Shown piece after piece: positions 47,402 to 58,568 of a DNA stretch of 64,000 bases. Source of the DNA: Nymphaea colorata (Eukaryota > Streptophyta > Magnoliopsida > Nymphaeales > Nymphaeaceae). The translations under genes were made by a program, and so were the position numbers. Where the stretch lies: positions 1,240,001-1,304,000 of the forward strand of contig NC_045144.1 in NCBI RefSeq assembly GCF_008831285.2, read 5' to 3'. Below the pieces are notes generated by a model. It made no database searches, was not told the origin of the DNA, and saw nothing but the letters and a program-made list of their open reading frames with translations. Numbering within the stretch: the first letter of the stretch is position 1; each line of letters begins with the position of its first letter.

Positions 47402-49384
47402 TACAACCCTAAAACTGGGCGTGTTCATATTTCACGGCATGTTGTTTTTGATGAAAACAGGTTACAAGATCCCAAGGCTACTTGCATGACACTCAAGGAT
47501 AAAAATGAGGTTTATGATACTTGGCTGCATGCTGAAATCCTAAGACAAGGGGCTGATCGTTTGATTGAGCACGAGGAGCAAGATGTTAATGAGCCTGAGA
47601 CACTTGTGAGCGATTCCTTGGATAGCATGCCCTCATCCTCACAACCCCATGATTCACCTATACATAGTTGGTTCTCAGGCCTTGTGTACTCTAGGCGATC
47701 AGCTCCTAATGCAGCCCCACGTCAGTCCCAACGTGTGCGACATCCCATTGATCGGTGGGTAAGTTATAACAACTTTTCTTTAGATTTTCAGTTGTTTATG
47801 ACAGAAGTCAACAAGAAGGTCGAACCAAAATCCTATCACCATGCAAGTAAGGAAAAATGTTGGGTTGAAGCTATGAATGAGAAAATGGCAGCATTGCATG
47901 AGTGTCAGACTTGGCAGATTGTCCCTCGTCCAACTGATAAGAATGTTGTGGGCTCCAAATGGGTCTACAAACTGAAATATAAGCCAGATGGTAGCATTGA
48001 TCAACATAAAGCACGTCTTGTGGCCCGCGGTTTCACACAACAATATGGGGAAGATTATGATGAAACATTCAGTCAGGTTATCAAGATGGGCACAATACGT
48101 GTGATTATTTCTCTTGCAGTCTCATATGGGTGGCCTCTTTATCAGTTAGATGTCAAAAATGCTTTTCTACATGGGATTCTTAAGGAAGAGGTATACATGG
48201 AGCAACCTCCCGGCTACAATACTCATGATCCTCAAAAATGGGTTTGTAAGTTACACAAGTCTTTATATGGGCTAAAGCAAGCTTCTAGATCATGGTTCGA
48301 TCGGTTTTCTCATCATATACAACAAGCTGGTTTTCTACGAAGCTCTCTAGATCATTCCTTGTTTATGTATCATACTGAAGAAGCTACCACTTGGTTACTT
48401 ATCTATGTAGATGATATTGTTATAACTGGGAATTCTTCTTCTCATATATCTTATGTTAAGGATCTGTTGCAGCAAGAATTCAAGATGAAAGATCTCGGCG
48501 AACTTCGGTACTTCTTGGGTGTTGAACTTGATAGAGCAAATGATCGATTGACTCTTACGCAGCATAAGTATACTCTTGATATTTTGGACAGGGCAGGTAT
48601 GATTAATTGCAAACCCATAACTACTCCTAGTGTTCTAAACACTAAATTGGCTGCCTCTGATGGAACTCCTGCCTATTCAAATCCTACCTTCTATCGCAGC
48701 ATTGTTGGTATGTTACAATACCTTACCTTTACGCGCCCAGACATAGTCTATGCTATAAATCAGATCTCTCAATTTATGCATGCACCCACAGAAGGACATA
48801 TGGATGCTACTAAGCGAATCTTACGGTATCTCAAAGCTACTCTTGAGGATGGATTGATCTATACAAAGTGTCCCAATGTTTCTCTTGGACATAGCATATA
48901 TACTTATATTGATGCAGACTGGGCAGGAGATCCTGATGACCGACGCTCAGTTTCAGGTTTCTGCCTTTTTCTTGATTCTAATCTCATTTGTTGGAGCAGT
49001 AAAAAGCAGCGTGCCGTTGCACGATCTAGCACTGAGGCAGAGTATAGAGCAATGGCTGCAGGGACAGCTGAGGCATCATGGTTACGACATTTGCTTGGAG
49101 AGCTTCATCTACCTATTGTTCAGTCCTCATTGCTATGCGACAATCAAAGCGCCATCAAAATTGCCTTCAACCCCATTTTGCATAATCGTACCAAGCACAT
49201 TGAGATTGATCAACACTTCATTCGTCAGAAGGTTGAAGAAGCTGAGATCTTGCCTACTTATATATCCACCAGTGAACAAATAGCGGATCTTTTTACCAAA
49301 GGTCTTACAGGGCAGCATTTTTGGGATTTGAAAAACAAGTTGTGCATGATCAAATCTCATGCACAACTTGAGGGGGGCTGTTAA
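47402..49384 (+). CDS. Reverse transcriptase-RNase H of the large Copia
   Basis: The frame is open from the insertion border through 49,384, with the first ATG at 47,486 (632 residues from there). It has the RT entry motif WELV/WQIV region, YQLDVKNAFLHG, the catalytic YVDD at residues 307-310 (nt 48,404-48,415), the RNase H Asp in DADWAGDP (residue 476) and the STEAEYRAM and HIEIDQHFIR motifs. Length and motifs look intact, but it is the C-terminal part of a polyprotein whose upstream half is separated by 4.9 kb, so it is not expected to be made normally. The stop lies just inside the 3' LTR. Confidence 0.93.
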   Translation, partial: YNPKTGRVHISRHVVFDENRLQDPKATCMTLKDKNEVYDTWLHAEILRQGADRLIEHEEQDVNEPETLVSDSLDSMPSSSQPHDSPIHSWFSGLVYSRRSAPNAAPRQSQRVRHPIDRWVSYNNFSLDFQLFMTEVNKKVEPKSYHHASKEKCWVEAMNEKMAALHECQTWQIVPRPTDKNVVGSKWVYKLKYKPDGSIDQHKARLVARGFTQQYGEDYDETFSQVIKMGTIRVIISLAVSYGWPLYQLDVKNAFLHGILKEEVYMEQPPGYNTHDPQKWVCKLHKSLYGLKQASRSWFDRFSHHIQQAGFLRSSLDHSLFMYHTEEATTWLLIYVDDIVITGNSSSHISYVKDLLQQEFKMKDLGELRYFLGVELDRANDRLTLTQHKYTLDILDRAGMINCKPITTPSVLNTKLAASDGTPAYSNPTFYRSIVGMLQYLTFTRPDIVYAINQISQFMHAPTEGHMDATKRILRYLKATLEDGLIYTKCPNVSLGHSIYTYIDADWAGDPDDRRSVSGFCLFLDSNLICWSSKKQRAVARSSTEAEYRAMAAGTAEASWLRHLLGELHLPIVQSSLLCDNQSAIKIAFNPILHNRTKHIEIDQHFIRQKVEEAEILPTYISTSEQIADLFTKGLTGQHFWDLKNKLCMIKSHAQLEGGC

Positions 49385-49685
49385 GTCTGTACGTATAAGT
49401 GTAAGGGGATCGGGTCTAGATCGGGTCTGTTCAGACCCGATCCACTTCGTTTTTATGTCTTCACGTCTAAGTGGTGGCACCTCTTGTAATTACTTCATGT
49501 TTTATTCCTCTTTTTGTTGTAACCTAATTAGGTTTATGTTTTAATAATAGAGATCAAGCATCGTGTGGCTGCATTGGCCGCCGGTTCTCTTACCTTCATT
49601 GCCTTCTTCTATTCTCTATTCTCCATCCTCCTTATTTTCAGACGGAGAGACGTGATTCGGTGATGTTTTAGTGAAGATTCTAACA
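49379..49685 (+). repeat. 3' LTR of the large Copia
   Basis: 307 bp, TGTTAAGTC to TTCTAACA, about 98.7% identical to the 5' LTR by my count. A perfect 11-bp-arm hairpin (GATCGGGTCTG, loop TT, CAGACCCGATC) lies at 49,419-49,442. Confidence 0.97.
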
Positions 49686-50187
49686 ACATGTTTGTGGAAG
49701 AATCGAAATGAATCGGTATTCAGTTTGCACAATTTGATACATTTGGCCATTTGCCAAGATCAGACAAAAATGAGTGCACAATCCAATAGCACAGCACACA
49801 CTAGTCATCTCAAGGATATAGCAAAGGCAAGGGCTGAAGGTTGGTAGTAGTGATTGGACCACATTAACTCTTACATAAGTAAACATTTGAAATTAGAGTC
49901 ACACTTGAATTGGTTGCAAGGGCGGGTTTCATCTTGTTTTACATGTTATTTCTCATCCCATGCCATTTGAATGGAATGCTGAAGAATATAAAGAACCTGT
50001 TAACTTTTGGTGCCTTGCTGTGGATTTTGCTTTTTTACTTTTAGCATTGGAGAAGTAAACACATTGGTGTTCCCATTTGAATTTGAAGTGACTTTTATCT
50101 TGAAAATCATTGGTTTTTAGGGCATTTATTTTCTGTTTTCATGTTTAGCTTCATTGCCAATGTTTTGAATTGAATGGTTAATTGCAG

Positions 50188-50639
50188 TCATAATGTATAC
50201 AACAAGGAGGAAAATTTAGGAAGACAAGGGCGCTGATCCTTCTATGTTTAAGGAGATAGTTGCACGGGTTAAGAATTTGAGCTGTGTAGCTACTTTAAAG
50301 CATAAGTTGAAGTATTCTATTCACCAACAGTAAACATTTCTCACCTTGCTGGCTTTTTCTGACCTTGAGAACACCAACCAGGAACTGAAAAGTGATATGA
50401 AGGATCTGTTCATCAACTCAGTTGTGTAAGGACTTCATGTTTGTTTTATATGCTTGATGAAAGTCTTTTTACAAAAGGGATTTAATGTCGCTTTAGTGTC
50501 TATGTTCTCGGTAGCACTCTTACGCTAATTGATGTTTTTTTTTTCTCATTTTGGGCATTAAAGCCAAATTGACATCTATGGGAACCTGAAGGCAGTGGTG
50601 ATCCATGTTCCTTACAAATTGCGGAAGGCTTTTCTGTAA
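50188..50639 (+). pseudogene. RPS7: Ribosomal protein eS7 (RPS7) gene fragment, copy 4
   Basis: Same three blocks as at 21,613-22,064: ATG at 50,193, block 2 at 50,345-50,425 with donor GTAAGG, block 3 from 50,564 to the stop at 50,637-50,639. Differences from copy 2 include E to K in block 1 (TTTAAGGAG) and P to L in block 3 (AACCTGAAG). The same stop after RKAFL truncates it. It lies 500 bp downstream of the large Copia. Confidence 0.85.
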
Positions 50640-51638
50640 CATGGATTACACAAGAGGAATCAAATGTACAAGTATTATGGACTATATGATGCTTCAAATG
50701 GTTCTATATGATGTCAATGACATGATTTTTTTTTTTGTTTAGGTCCTAGAACTGTTTTTTCAAACGTTTTCTTTTATTATCCAACATCAAAGGGGTGGAA
50801 CACCCCGTATCTCTAGCCTAACCAGTAACCAATCTCCACTGTGGATCAATCTTCTTCTTGTCTACCCTCCACTGCATTCTCATTCTCCTTTTTAACTTTT
50901 CTCATTCAGCCTCCTCCCCCTTGGCTAGTTTGTGCTTATCTTAATAGCAAAAATGAGCGTCCAAGGGTGGAGGTATTCTCAATCATCACCAACTATCCAG
51001 CCATGTCTTCAATAACTAGGTCCTTCATGATTTTTGACCAAGTTAGTATTCAATTTCTTCTTGTGTCTTGTTACTTGAATGGATGTCTGAGGTATTGTAA
51101 ACATCCAACATAGGTTAAAGTCATTGGTTTGATTAGTTTTCAGTATGAGCATATTCAGTTAGATTTATTTTAATTTTGTTGAGTTGGGCAAATGTTGGTT
51201 TGATTTTATAGTAGTTCAATCTTCTCTTTTATATTCTGCTTTAGTGGTTTTCCAGCATAACGCTCATTGTGTTTAGTTCTCACTTTCATTGTGTCATGGG
51301 TTGTTTAGGAGCTTTGTTGATTTAGTTGTTGGGTTTTCATTTTTCAATGACTTTGCCGGATTCTTTGATAAATGAAATCTTATCAAGTCTAGTCATGAAT
51401 ATGTGTGTACGTGTGCTATTTCAATGTCTTTCTACCTGCAGTTAATTTTTTTTTTATGTATTAGAGTTCTTATTTCAGCCAAGGCCCCCCTTGGATTCTT
51501 AAAAGCTTCAATACTTGTGTAACAATGGTTTATGCCCCCTCCATCCTTCCTCACCTCAAAAATAATTTCTGGCTCCTCCCATGTGCCTATTCATGCATTC
51601 AAGTTGATGTTGGGGCTGATAGTTCAAATCCAATAGTG

Positions 51639-52451
51639 AAATTCTAAAAAATATGTAATGTATATACATATATAATATGTTGTACTATATATTATTGTGT
51701 ATATGTTATGTATTGTAATATGTAATGCGTATGTATACTCATAATATTAACATATGTATATTAATATTATATTAATTTGTTAACATATATAATATTATAT
51801 TAAAATATGTATCCATATACACATTATATATCTATACAATATACATGCACATATAATATGTATAACATATATGTATACATATAACGTTATATGTATATAT
51901 CTTATGCCTACATAGTATAACATATACATATATATGGTAGAAATTCTGGAAAATATGTAACTTATATACATATATAATATGTTGTACTATATATTATTGT
52001 GTATATGTTATGTACTGTAATATGTAATGCATATGTATACTCATAATATTAACATATGTATATTAATATTATATTAATTTGTTAACATATATAATATTAT
52101 ATTAAAATATATATCCTTATACACATTATATATCCATACAATATACATGCACAAATAATATGTATAACATATATGTATACATATAACGTTATATGTATAT
52201 ATCTTATGTCTACATAGTATAACATATACATATATATGGTATAATGTAGAATGCACGTTATAGACTATACATACGTATATTTATGTTATATGTTATAGGT
52301 GTATAATGTTATATATAATGTGTGTGTGTGTGTATATATATATAGATATATTTATTATTTAAATAGTACATACATGAATACATCTACATATTAAAACATA
52401 TATAGCATATGTACACATGCATATGTAAATTGTGTATATTATGCATAATGA

Positions 52452-52548
<97 letters not shown>

Positions 52549-52550
52549 CT
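51639..52550. repeat. AT-rich dimer (~300 bp unit) and (TA)n, copy 4
   Basis: Unit starts at 51,639 and 51,941, then AT-rich DNA and a TA run of about 40 units ending near 52,548. This is the MITE-free state of 23,064-24,785. Confidence 0.85.
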
Positions 52551-52594
52551 GTGTGTGTGTGTGTGTGTGTGTGCATGTGTGTGTGTGTGTGTGT
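52550..52594. repeat. (TG)n microsatellite, copy 4
   Basis: TG run with one GCATG interruption, partner of 24,786-24,836. AT-rich sequence continues to about 52,830. Confidence 0.9.
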
Positions 52595-55043
52595 TTAACG
52601 TATATATGTATACATATTCTGTATAGTAGACATATATATGGCACTTATATATGTACATATAATATGCATACGTATAATATATTTTACATTACACATATAT
52701 GTATATGTATACATATACGTACGTATAAGTAACAACTAACATGTACATACGTATACATATGTATTCATAAAATATGTGTGTACGTGTAGATAACATAACA
52801 AATAATACGTATACGCATATGTATATATAAAATTTCTAGTTATACATATACCAAGGTATCACAATAGGTCTCTCGGAAGAGCGAAACATGTAATTGTCAA
52901 AGCATGTTTGGCATCTAATTCTGTTCTCATTGCTTGATATCGTTGACTGTTTTTCATTTGTTCTCATTAATATTTGATCAACGGAATTCTTTGTCAAAAT
53001 TATATATCATTTATGGGAGCACGTTTTTGTTCAATGGAAAGCCTTAGTTAGAGCATCAAATGTACTTGGGATCAGATTCAACTTTGATAGATTGGTTATC
53101 AGATTTTGTTTAGGTTCAGGCATTTTTATTTAAATCACTGTCCGTTTGGATCTGAAAAGTGTATGTTTTTTTATCACTCCTTATCTGATCCAGCATGTTA
53201 CCTGTCAACTTTTGTCACTGCCCGTAAGAGAATTGATGAAGTTCATTTTCTTACCTAGTCAATCCATTTGGTTTTGCAAGCACCCTTTTCTTTAGAGAGA
53301 GACTAGTTTCTACCTCCACTGAGATATTTCATTTGATGTCAAGATCATTTCTAAAAAAAGAACTTTTCCATCTTGCTTAAAAACATTTTAAAAGCGTTTT
53401 TTCACACAATGATATGCCTTCATTTTATTTTTAGTACCTCCTAGAGTACTAGGAGAAAATTTCAAACTTTTGTCGTCAATCAATGGAAGAGGAAAACTCG
53501 AAAAATCTTGAGTATGAACAATGAGGAAAAAATCCTATGAAGCTAAGAAAGTCAAGAATAGGAGATGCTATTGACTCTGCTAATTAAACATCTGCAAGGA
53601 TTTTGTAAGAAAATACTCTAAGAGAGAAGCCACAATGCTCTGTAAAACCTTGACAGGTAGCAAAATGAGAGTTGAGAGATGGGCTCGGGGCTTGTGTAGT
53701 TGTTCCTCTAGGTCGGTAATCGAGAGTACCCGGTAGGCATATAGGTGATTTATGTCTATGCCGTGAAGATTACGACCTATGAACTTTTGGATCGTTGAAA
53801 GCCCGTAAGGTGAAGCGGGTTGGATACGTGACAAAACTACATATAACCACCAAAGTGGTGGAGTTTCGTAGTAGCCTTTGGGGTGGTGAGGTATTCCCTC
53901 AAAGGTGAAGGTCGGCCTGAAAAATGAAATCAAAAGGCAAAAAGCCAAATGCAAAAGAAGGAACGAAACAAAGAAAAAAAAACAAAAAAAACAAAAGGTA
54001 TCTGTCAAGGAATGAAAGGCATGATGGCTGAACTTGTAGAAATTGGATGCGACAGTCTTTTGCAGATGTGTAATTTTGGAGTCAATTCTAATCCTCTTTT
54101 TGATTTCTTGAGATGTTGAGGACCATTCTTCCTTTATGTTCATATTTTAGAAATTGAGAGAGATTCCTTCTAGAGATTCAACAACAATTATGTGAAATGG
54201 ATCTTGATGCTTGTATAGTACTGTGAGTAAATGAAAGACATATTATTTGCACAACACGAGCACTCTAGCTTATGAGTTGATGGATGATTTATGAACTATT
54301 TCAAACTAAAAGCTTGACATCTCTTGTTATATTTCTTGGTTTTCTGAGTGTAGGAGAAACTAACCCAATCCCTCTTTGGTCTTGTAATATATTGCCCCTT
54401 TCATTACCAAGCTACTAGTACATTAATTGAATACACAAAACCTCTCATATACCCAAGTTGAGTGTCATGCCCCATCATCTCCTCTATCTTAAGAGAGACA
54501 TGCCTTTCAGGATAGAAGATTAAACCAGAACCGTGATTCCATCTTAATTGTCTTAGTTGTTTGGCTTTCATTTCATAGCCTTCACTTGTGTTGTGGACCA
54601 ACTATCCCTCAGCACCCCATTGGCCAAATAGACTTGAAAAAGTCTGCCCGTGACAACTTGATTCTTTTGATAAGTATAATCTGATCAAATTCATGGGTGT
54701 GTTGGTTGTGTCACATATTCTTTTCTGCAAATAGTTGAGCAATTAGTAGGATTGACAATTCAACACATTGTGTCAGCATTGTCAGCATCTTGGACTCCAA
54801 GCAAATAGTTGAACAATCAGTGGGAAGCTCCTCATTTTTAGTTTCTGTCTGAACAGTTTCTGTCTGAATGTCTTCCTGAGCACGACTTGGGTCATCCAGG
54901 GAAGAAGAAGGATTGGGATTAGGAGTAAAATTAGAAGTAAAATTATCACCATCAGTCACCTTATCCAGGGAACATCCTTCATTCCTTTCATGTTCAAGCA
55001 CCTCAACAACCGGTGGACTCTCTTCTCGCTTGTATTTCCTGGC

Positions 55044-56107
55044 TCAGATAATACTCTTCCCCTGACATTGACTTCTCCCCCTAAAGAGAATTCTCACCAA
55101 AATAAGAGACATGTTCCAAAAATGTGACATCCGTGGTAACGTGTAAACACGACCAGTGGCAGGATCTAGACATTTATACCCCTTTTGAGTAGGAGGATAC
55201 CCAACAAATATTTCCTTGATTGACCTTAGATCAAGTTTTTTGACTATAGGGCTGTGATCATGAATGAAGCAAACACATCCAAAGACACGAGAGGGAAGAT
55301 GAAATGGTTGACGATTACCTGGAAGCATAGAGTGGAGGGTCCGCCCATTTAACACACGACTAGGCATGCGGTTAATCAAGTATGCATGAGTAAGAACAAC
55401 ATCTCCCTAGTAATGTTTTGGAACATTCTTTGAAACAAGAGGACTCTGGTGACATTAAGCAACTGACGATTTTTCCTCTCAGCGAGCCCATTTTGAGGAG
55501 GGGTACAACTACAAGATGTCTAATGAACAATCGCCAGTTTTCAAAGGAAATCCTCAACAGCTTGACAAACATAAATCTTAACAGAACCACCATATTGGTT
55601 CTCCACAAGAAGAATGAAGGTCTCTATGATATGCAGCACTTCGCTACGATCTTTCAACAGGTAAACAAAGGTATTCCTTAAGTAATCATCTATAAAGGTT
55701 ATAAAATACTGAAAACCACAACGGGTATGAATTCCAGAAGGCCCCCACACATCGGAATGAATCAAAGAAAAATTTTCATTAGCACGATTGTTTGAAACAG
55801 GGTAAGAAGCCCTAACATGTTTAGCAAATTGACATACATCACAAGATATCATAGATATGATCAAATTAGAACATAATTCAGGAAATAACTGTTTCAAAAC
55901 TCCAAAACGGAGATGTCCAAGGTGTTCATGCCAATACAAAAATAACTGAAGACAATCTTCTCTCTTCTTTTCGGTCCTGCTAACAGCTATCATAAGAGCA
56001 TTGGCCACACAGATGGGAAGTCGATATAAGCCTTCAGACACCAAACCAATCCCAATCCTCTCCCCTGTCACCAAGTCCTGTAAAACACAATGATTTGCAG
56101 AGTTCAC
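55044..56107 (-). pseudogene. Integrase region of the truncated Copia, copy 4
   Basis: Frame 56,107-55,541 has LFLYWHEHLGHLRFGVLKQL with CDVCQFAKH (zinc region) and IHSDVWGPSG (core start), then ITFIDDYLRN. A frameshift near 55,550 moves it to 55,379-55,044 with INRMPSRVLNG, VFGCVCFIHDHSP and FVGYPPTQKGYKC. The intermediate segment with the catalytic Glu lies in a third frame. Confidence 0.88.
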
Positions 56108-57385
56108 AATTCAACTCCTTTGTAATCTTGCTGACAGATAAAAGATTCAAGGGAAGATGAAGAACTTGTAAGGAACTATGCACTAAAAAATTGTTTAACA
56201 AAGAAAGACTCCCTTTTCCTACCACGGAAGTAAAGGAACATCAGCAAGAGAAACATGTTCCTTTCCAGAAGATAGCTTATACTCATGAAAGAGCTTAGGA
56301 TTGTCAGTGATGTGATGGGTGGCACCACTGTCAACAATCCATTCTCCCATACAAGAATTATTTTTCACCAGAAATGGTCAGTGCATGATTAACCTTCACA
56401 TCATCTCACACTTCGGTTTGACCAACATCGATCTGACTATTCTTCTTTTCACAAATCTGTTCAGCTGAGATAGAGGCTTTTCCTCCACTAGAGTTGGTAG
56501 CATCAGAAACAGATTTCTTCCCACTAGAAGGTCTCCCTCGATTATTCTTCTTTTCAAGATGGAGGTCCCAACAAAAATCCACTGTATGACCAGTCTTCTT
56601 GCAGTGAGTGCACTTGCAGGGAGGTCGAGCAGCTCCTACAGGACCACAGCTAACAAGGGCAGACCTCTCACTATACGAGATGGGATCCCCCTTTTTTCCA
56701 CAAGGCGTCTCTACTCTTTAGCCTCAACATGGGCGTAAACATCTTCAATACTAGGCAGTTCGTCAGGATTAAGGATTTGACTCCTTATACCTTCAAAGTC
56801 ATCATTCAATTCTGCTAAAAATAGGAACACCCTATTCTCCCATTCTTTGGCAAAATGACGCACTTGATCTTGGGGACAAACCCAATGTGTCATCAGAATA
56901 GTAGTCAAGTTCCTCCACTTAGATTTCAAAGCTGCATAGAAATCTGCTACAGAGTGTTCACCTTGCCGTAGAGAATAAACAGCCTTCATCAACAGATACA
57001 CCATAACAATTTTCTTCTTTTGACCTTCTTTTGACCATACATCTGCTCAAGTATAAACCCACATATCCCTCGCAGTCCTCTTGCGAAAAATAAGAGGCTG
57101 AATCTCGGGGGACACAGAGTTGACAAGCCAAGTATTGACTTGGTTGTCCTCAAGAAACCATGCGTCCCAAGCAACATTTGTCTCAGCTGGTTCAATCTTC
57201 CTCCCATTAATATAAACAATTCGGCCATGACCTGCGATCCCCATGGTGATAGCAGCAAACCATTGAAGGTAGTTTTCTTTGGTCAGACGAATAGTAGTAA
57301 CTTGAACTGGAATATGTTCATTTCTAGAGGCACCAACATCAGTATGGTCCACATTGACAGTATAAGAAAAAGAAGAATCTACCAT
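56108..57385 (-). pseudogene. Gag-protease of the truncated Copia, copy 4
   Basis: ATG at 57,385 opens a 112-codon frame with LTKENYLQWFAAITMGIAGH and AWDAWFLEDNQVNTWLVNSV, shifted near 57,060. Gag continues at 57,004-56,711 (SLRQGEHSVADFYAALKSKW, FLAELNDDFEGIRSQI). A zinc knuckle CTHCKKTGHTVDFCW lies near 56,600 and the protease motif WIVDSGATHHIT near 56,330. Multiple shifts and stops make it non-coding now. Confidence 0.88.
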
Positions 57386-58350
57386 GAACGGGTTTCAGCA
57401 TTGTAGCAAGAAACCAGGAGGCGGCAGCAGCAGAGGGACAGTAAAGCGGCAGTGGAGCTGAGAGCAGCGGTTGAGCAAGGAGTAGCAGCAGAAGTAGGGA
57501 GCAGCTGCAGCATGGCACAGGAAATGACAGGAAAAAGCAGGGAGATGACAACCGCTGCATGGGCCTCGAGCGATAGCCGAGGCTCAGGCGTCACACTGTT
57601 CGAATGTTGGAAGCTCGAGCAGCGAACGACAGACAGAGTCCAGGCGACAACTTCTCAACCATTGAATGAAGGAGTGCAAAATCACGACGACCCTTGGGGA
57701 CACACACAACAGCAGACTCCGTCAGGCAAAGAAGACAGAAACCATGAATAGCGACGGCGGATCTGGGCAGATGTCGCTGGAACTCACGACAGAGTAAAGA
57801 CAGCGTCAGGTGAGATGGAGAGCGTCGGGCAATAGAGGAGAAGGCTGGGCGATGCAAAGGGCGACGGAGCAAAAGGTCGAGCGACGTTGAGGGCGATAGA
57901 GCAGGAGTTGGGCGACGCTGAGGGCGATGGAGCAGAGGCTAGACGACGACGGCAAAGTCTGGCGTCGGGCTGGACAACAACGGCAAGGGCAAGGTCGGGC
58001 GTCAAGCTGGACGGCGACGGCAAGACAAGATTCGGTGTCGGGCCGGACAACGACGGCAGGGCAAAGTCAGGCATCGGGAGATGTTGAGGATGACAGATGA
58101 GCGACCGGGAGCGTCGGGCGGGCAGCAGACGCTCGAGTCAGAGGCAAGCGATGACGACCCACGGACGCTGGAACTTGAACAACAACATGGAGCAAGGAGC
58201 AATAACTGGTGGGTAGAACCTCCACCAGAACTCCACAGCGACAGACGATCACCACTCAAACGGTGATGAGGAATCCTCTGTCCAAACAGAACAGTGACAA
58301 CATGATCTCTTCCCCAACACAAGCACAAACGAAAACTCAGAACCAACTCG
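57386..58350 (-). other. GC-rich leader with a degenerate minisatellite
   Basis: About 960 bp between primer site and gag, strikingly GC-rich next to its AT-rich surroundings. In 57,890-58,080 imperfect repeats of about 40-50 bp recur, each with a GTCGGGC(T/C)GGACAACNACGGCA-like core, split here as GTCGGGCTGGAC and AACGGCA blocks. ORFs on both strands across it are low-complexity and not credible proteins. Confidence 0.65.
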
Positions 58351-58362
58351 GCTCTGATACCA

Positions 58363-58568
58363 TGTAGAAACAGGGAAACCAAGAGAGCAAAGAACAACAC
58401 AGATGTAACGTGGAAAACCCTCAACAAGAGGGAAAAAACCACGGGTGAGGAGGACAACACACTGAAAAATAGGGTTTATCCAGGTTAAATAGGGCCTTAA
58501 CAGTAACACACTGGATTGGGTCTAGACCCAGACCCGGATAGGTGACCCAAATACGACATATGTCAACA
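58363..58568 (-). repeat. 5' LTR of the truncated Copia
   Basis: 206 bp with TG...CA ends, next to a perfect primer-site complement. It contains TGGGTCTAGACCCA, a perfect 14-bp palindrome, at about 58,516-58,529. Confidence 0.8.

Larger units (their letters stand above)
39683..49685 (+). mobile_element. Ty1/Copia LTR retrotransposon with a nested insertion
   Basis: A complete element flanked by the 5-bp duplication ACATG (39,678-39,682 and 49,686-49,690); copy 2 has the empty site at 21,103-21,107. 5' LTR 39,683-39,988 (306 bp), primer site TGGTATCAGAGC at 39,989-40,000, polypurine tract TTGAGGGGGGC at 49,368-49,378, 3' LTR 49,379-49,685 (307 bp). I count four substitutions and one indel between the LTRs, so insertion is recent. 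Without the nested element (42,517-47,399) it is about 5.1 kb, normal for the family. Gene order gag-protease-integrase-RT-RNase H defines Copia. Frameshifts in gag and the nested insertion make it non-autonomous now. Confidence 0.97.
49691..54710 (+). repeat. Complex repeat unit, copy 4, right part
   Basis: Continues copy 4 after the Copia and parallels 21,108-26,944 of copy 2 throughout: eS7 fragment, AT-rich dimer, microsatellites, diverged R copy (53,220-54,610, minus-strand open stretch 53,580-54,143). It lacks both MITEs. No intact gene. Confidence 0.93.
54711..58568 (-). mobile_element. 5' part of a Copia element, RT and 3' LTR missing
   Basis: Reading on the minus strand: LTR 58,568-58,363 (206 bp, TGTTGACA to TCTACA), primer site complement GCTCTGATACCA at 58,351-58,362, a long GC-rich leader, gag, protease and integrase, then a cut near 54,711 before any reverse transcriptase. 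It is the fuller version of 26,945-28,461 and predates the duplication of copies 2 and 4. Relative to copy 2 it lost about 65 bp at 54,966. Because the RT and 3' LTR are missing, the right-hand flank cannot be tested for a target duplication. Confidence 0.88.

Noticed and set aside
57379-58509. Several ORFs of 60-152 codons, Ser/Pro/Leu-rich
   Set aside because: They cover a GC-rich minisatellite in a retrotransposon leader, on both strands, with no domain.
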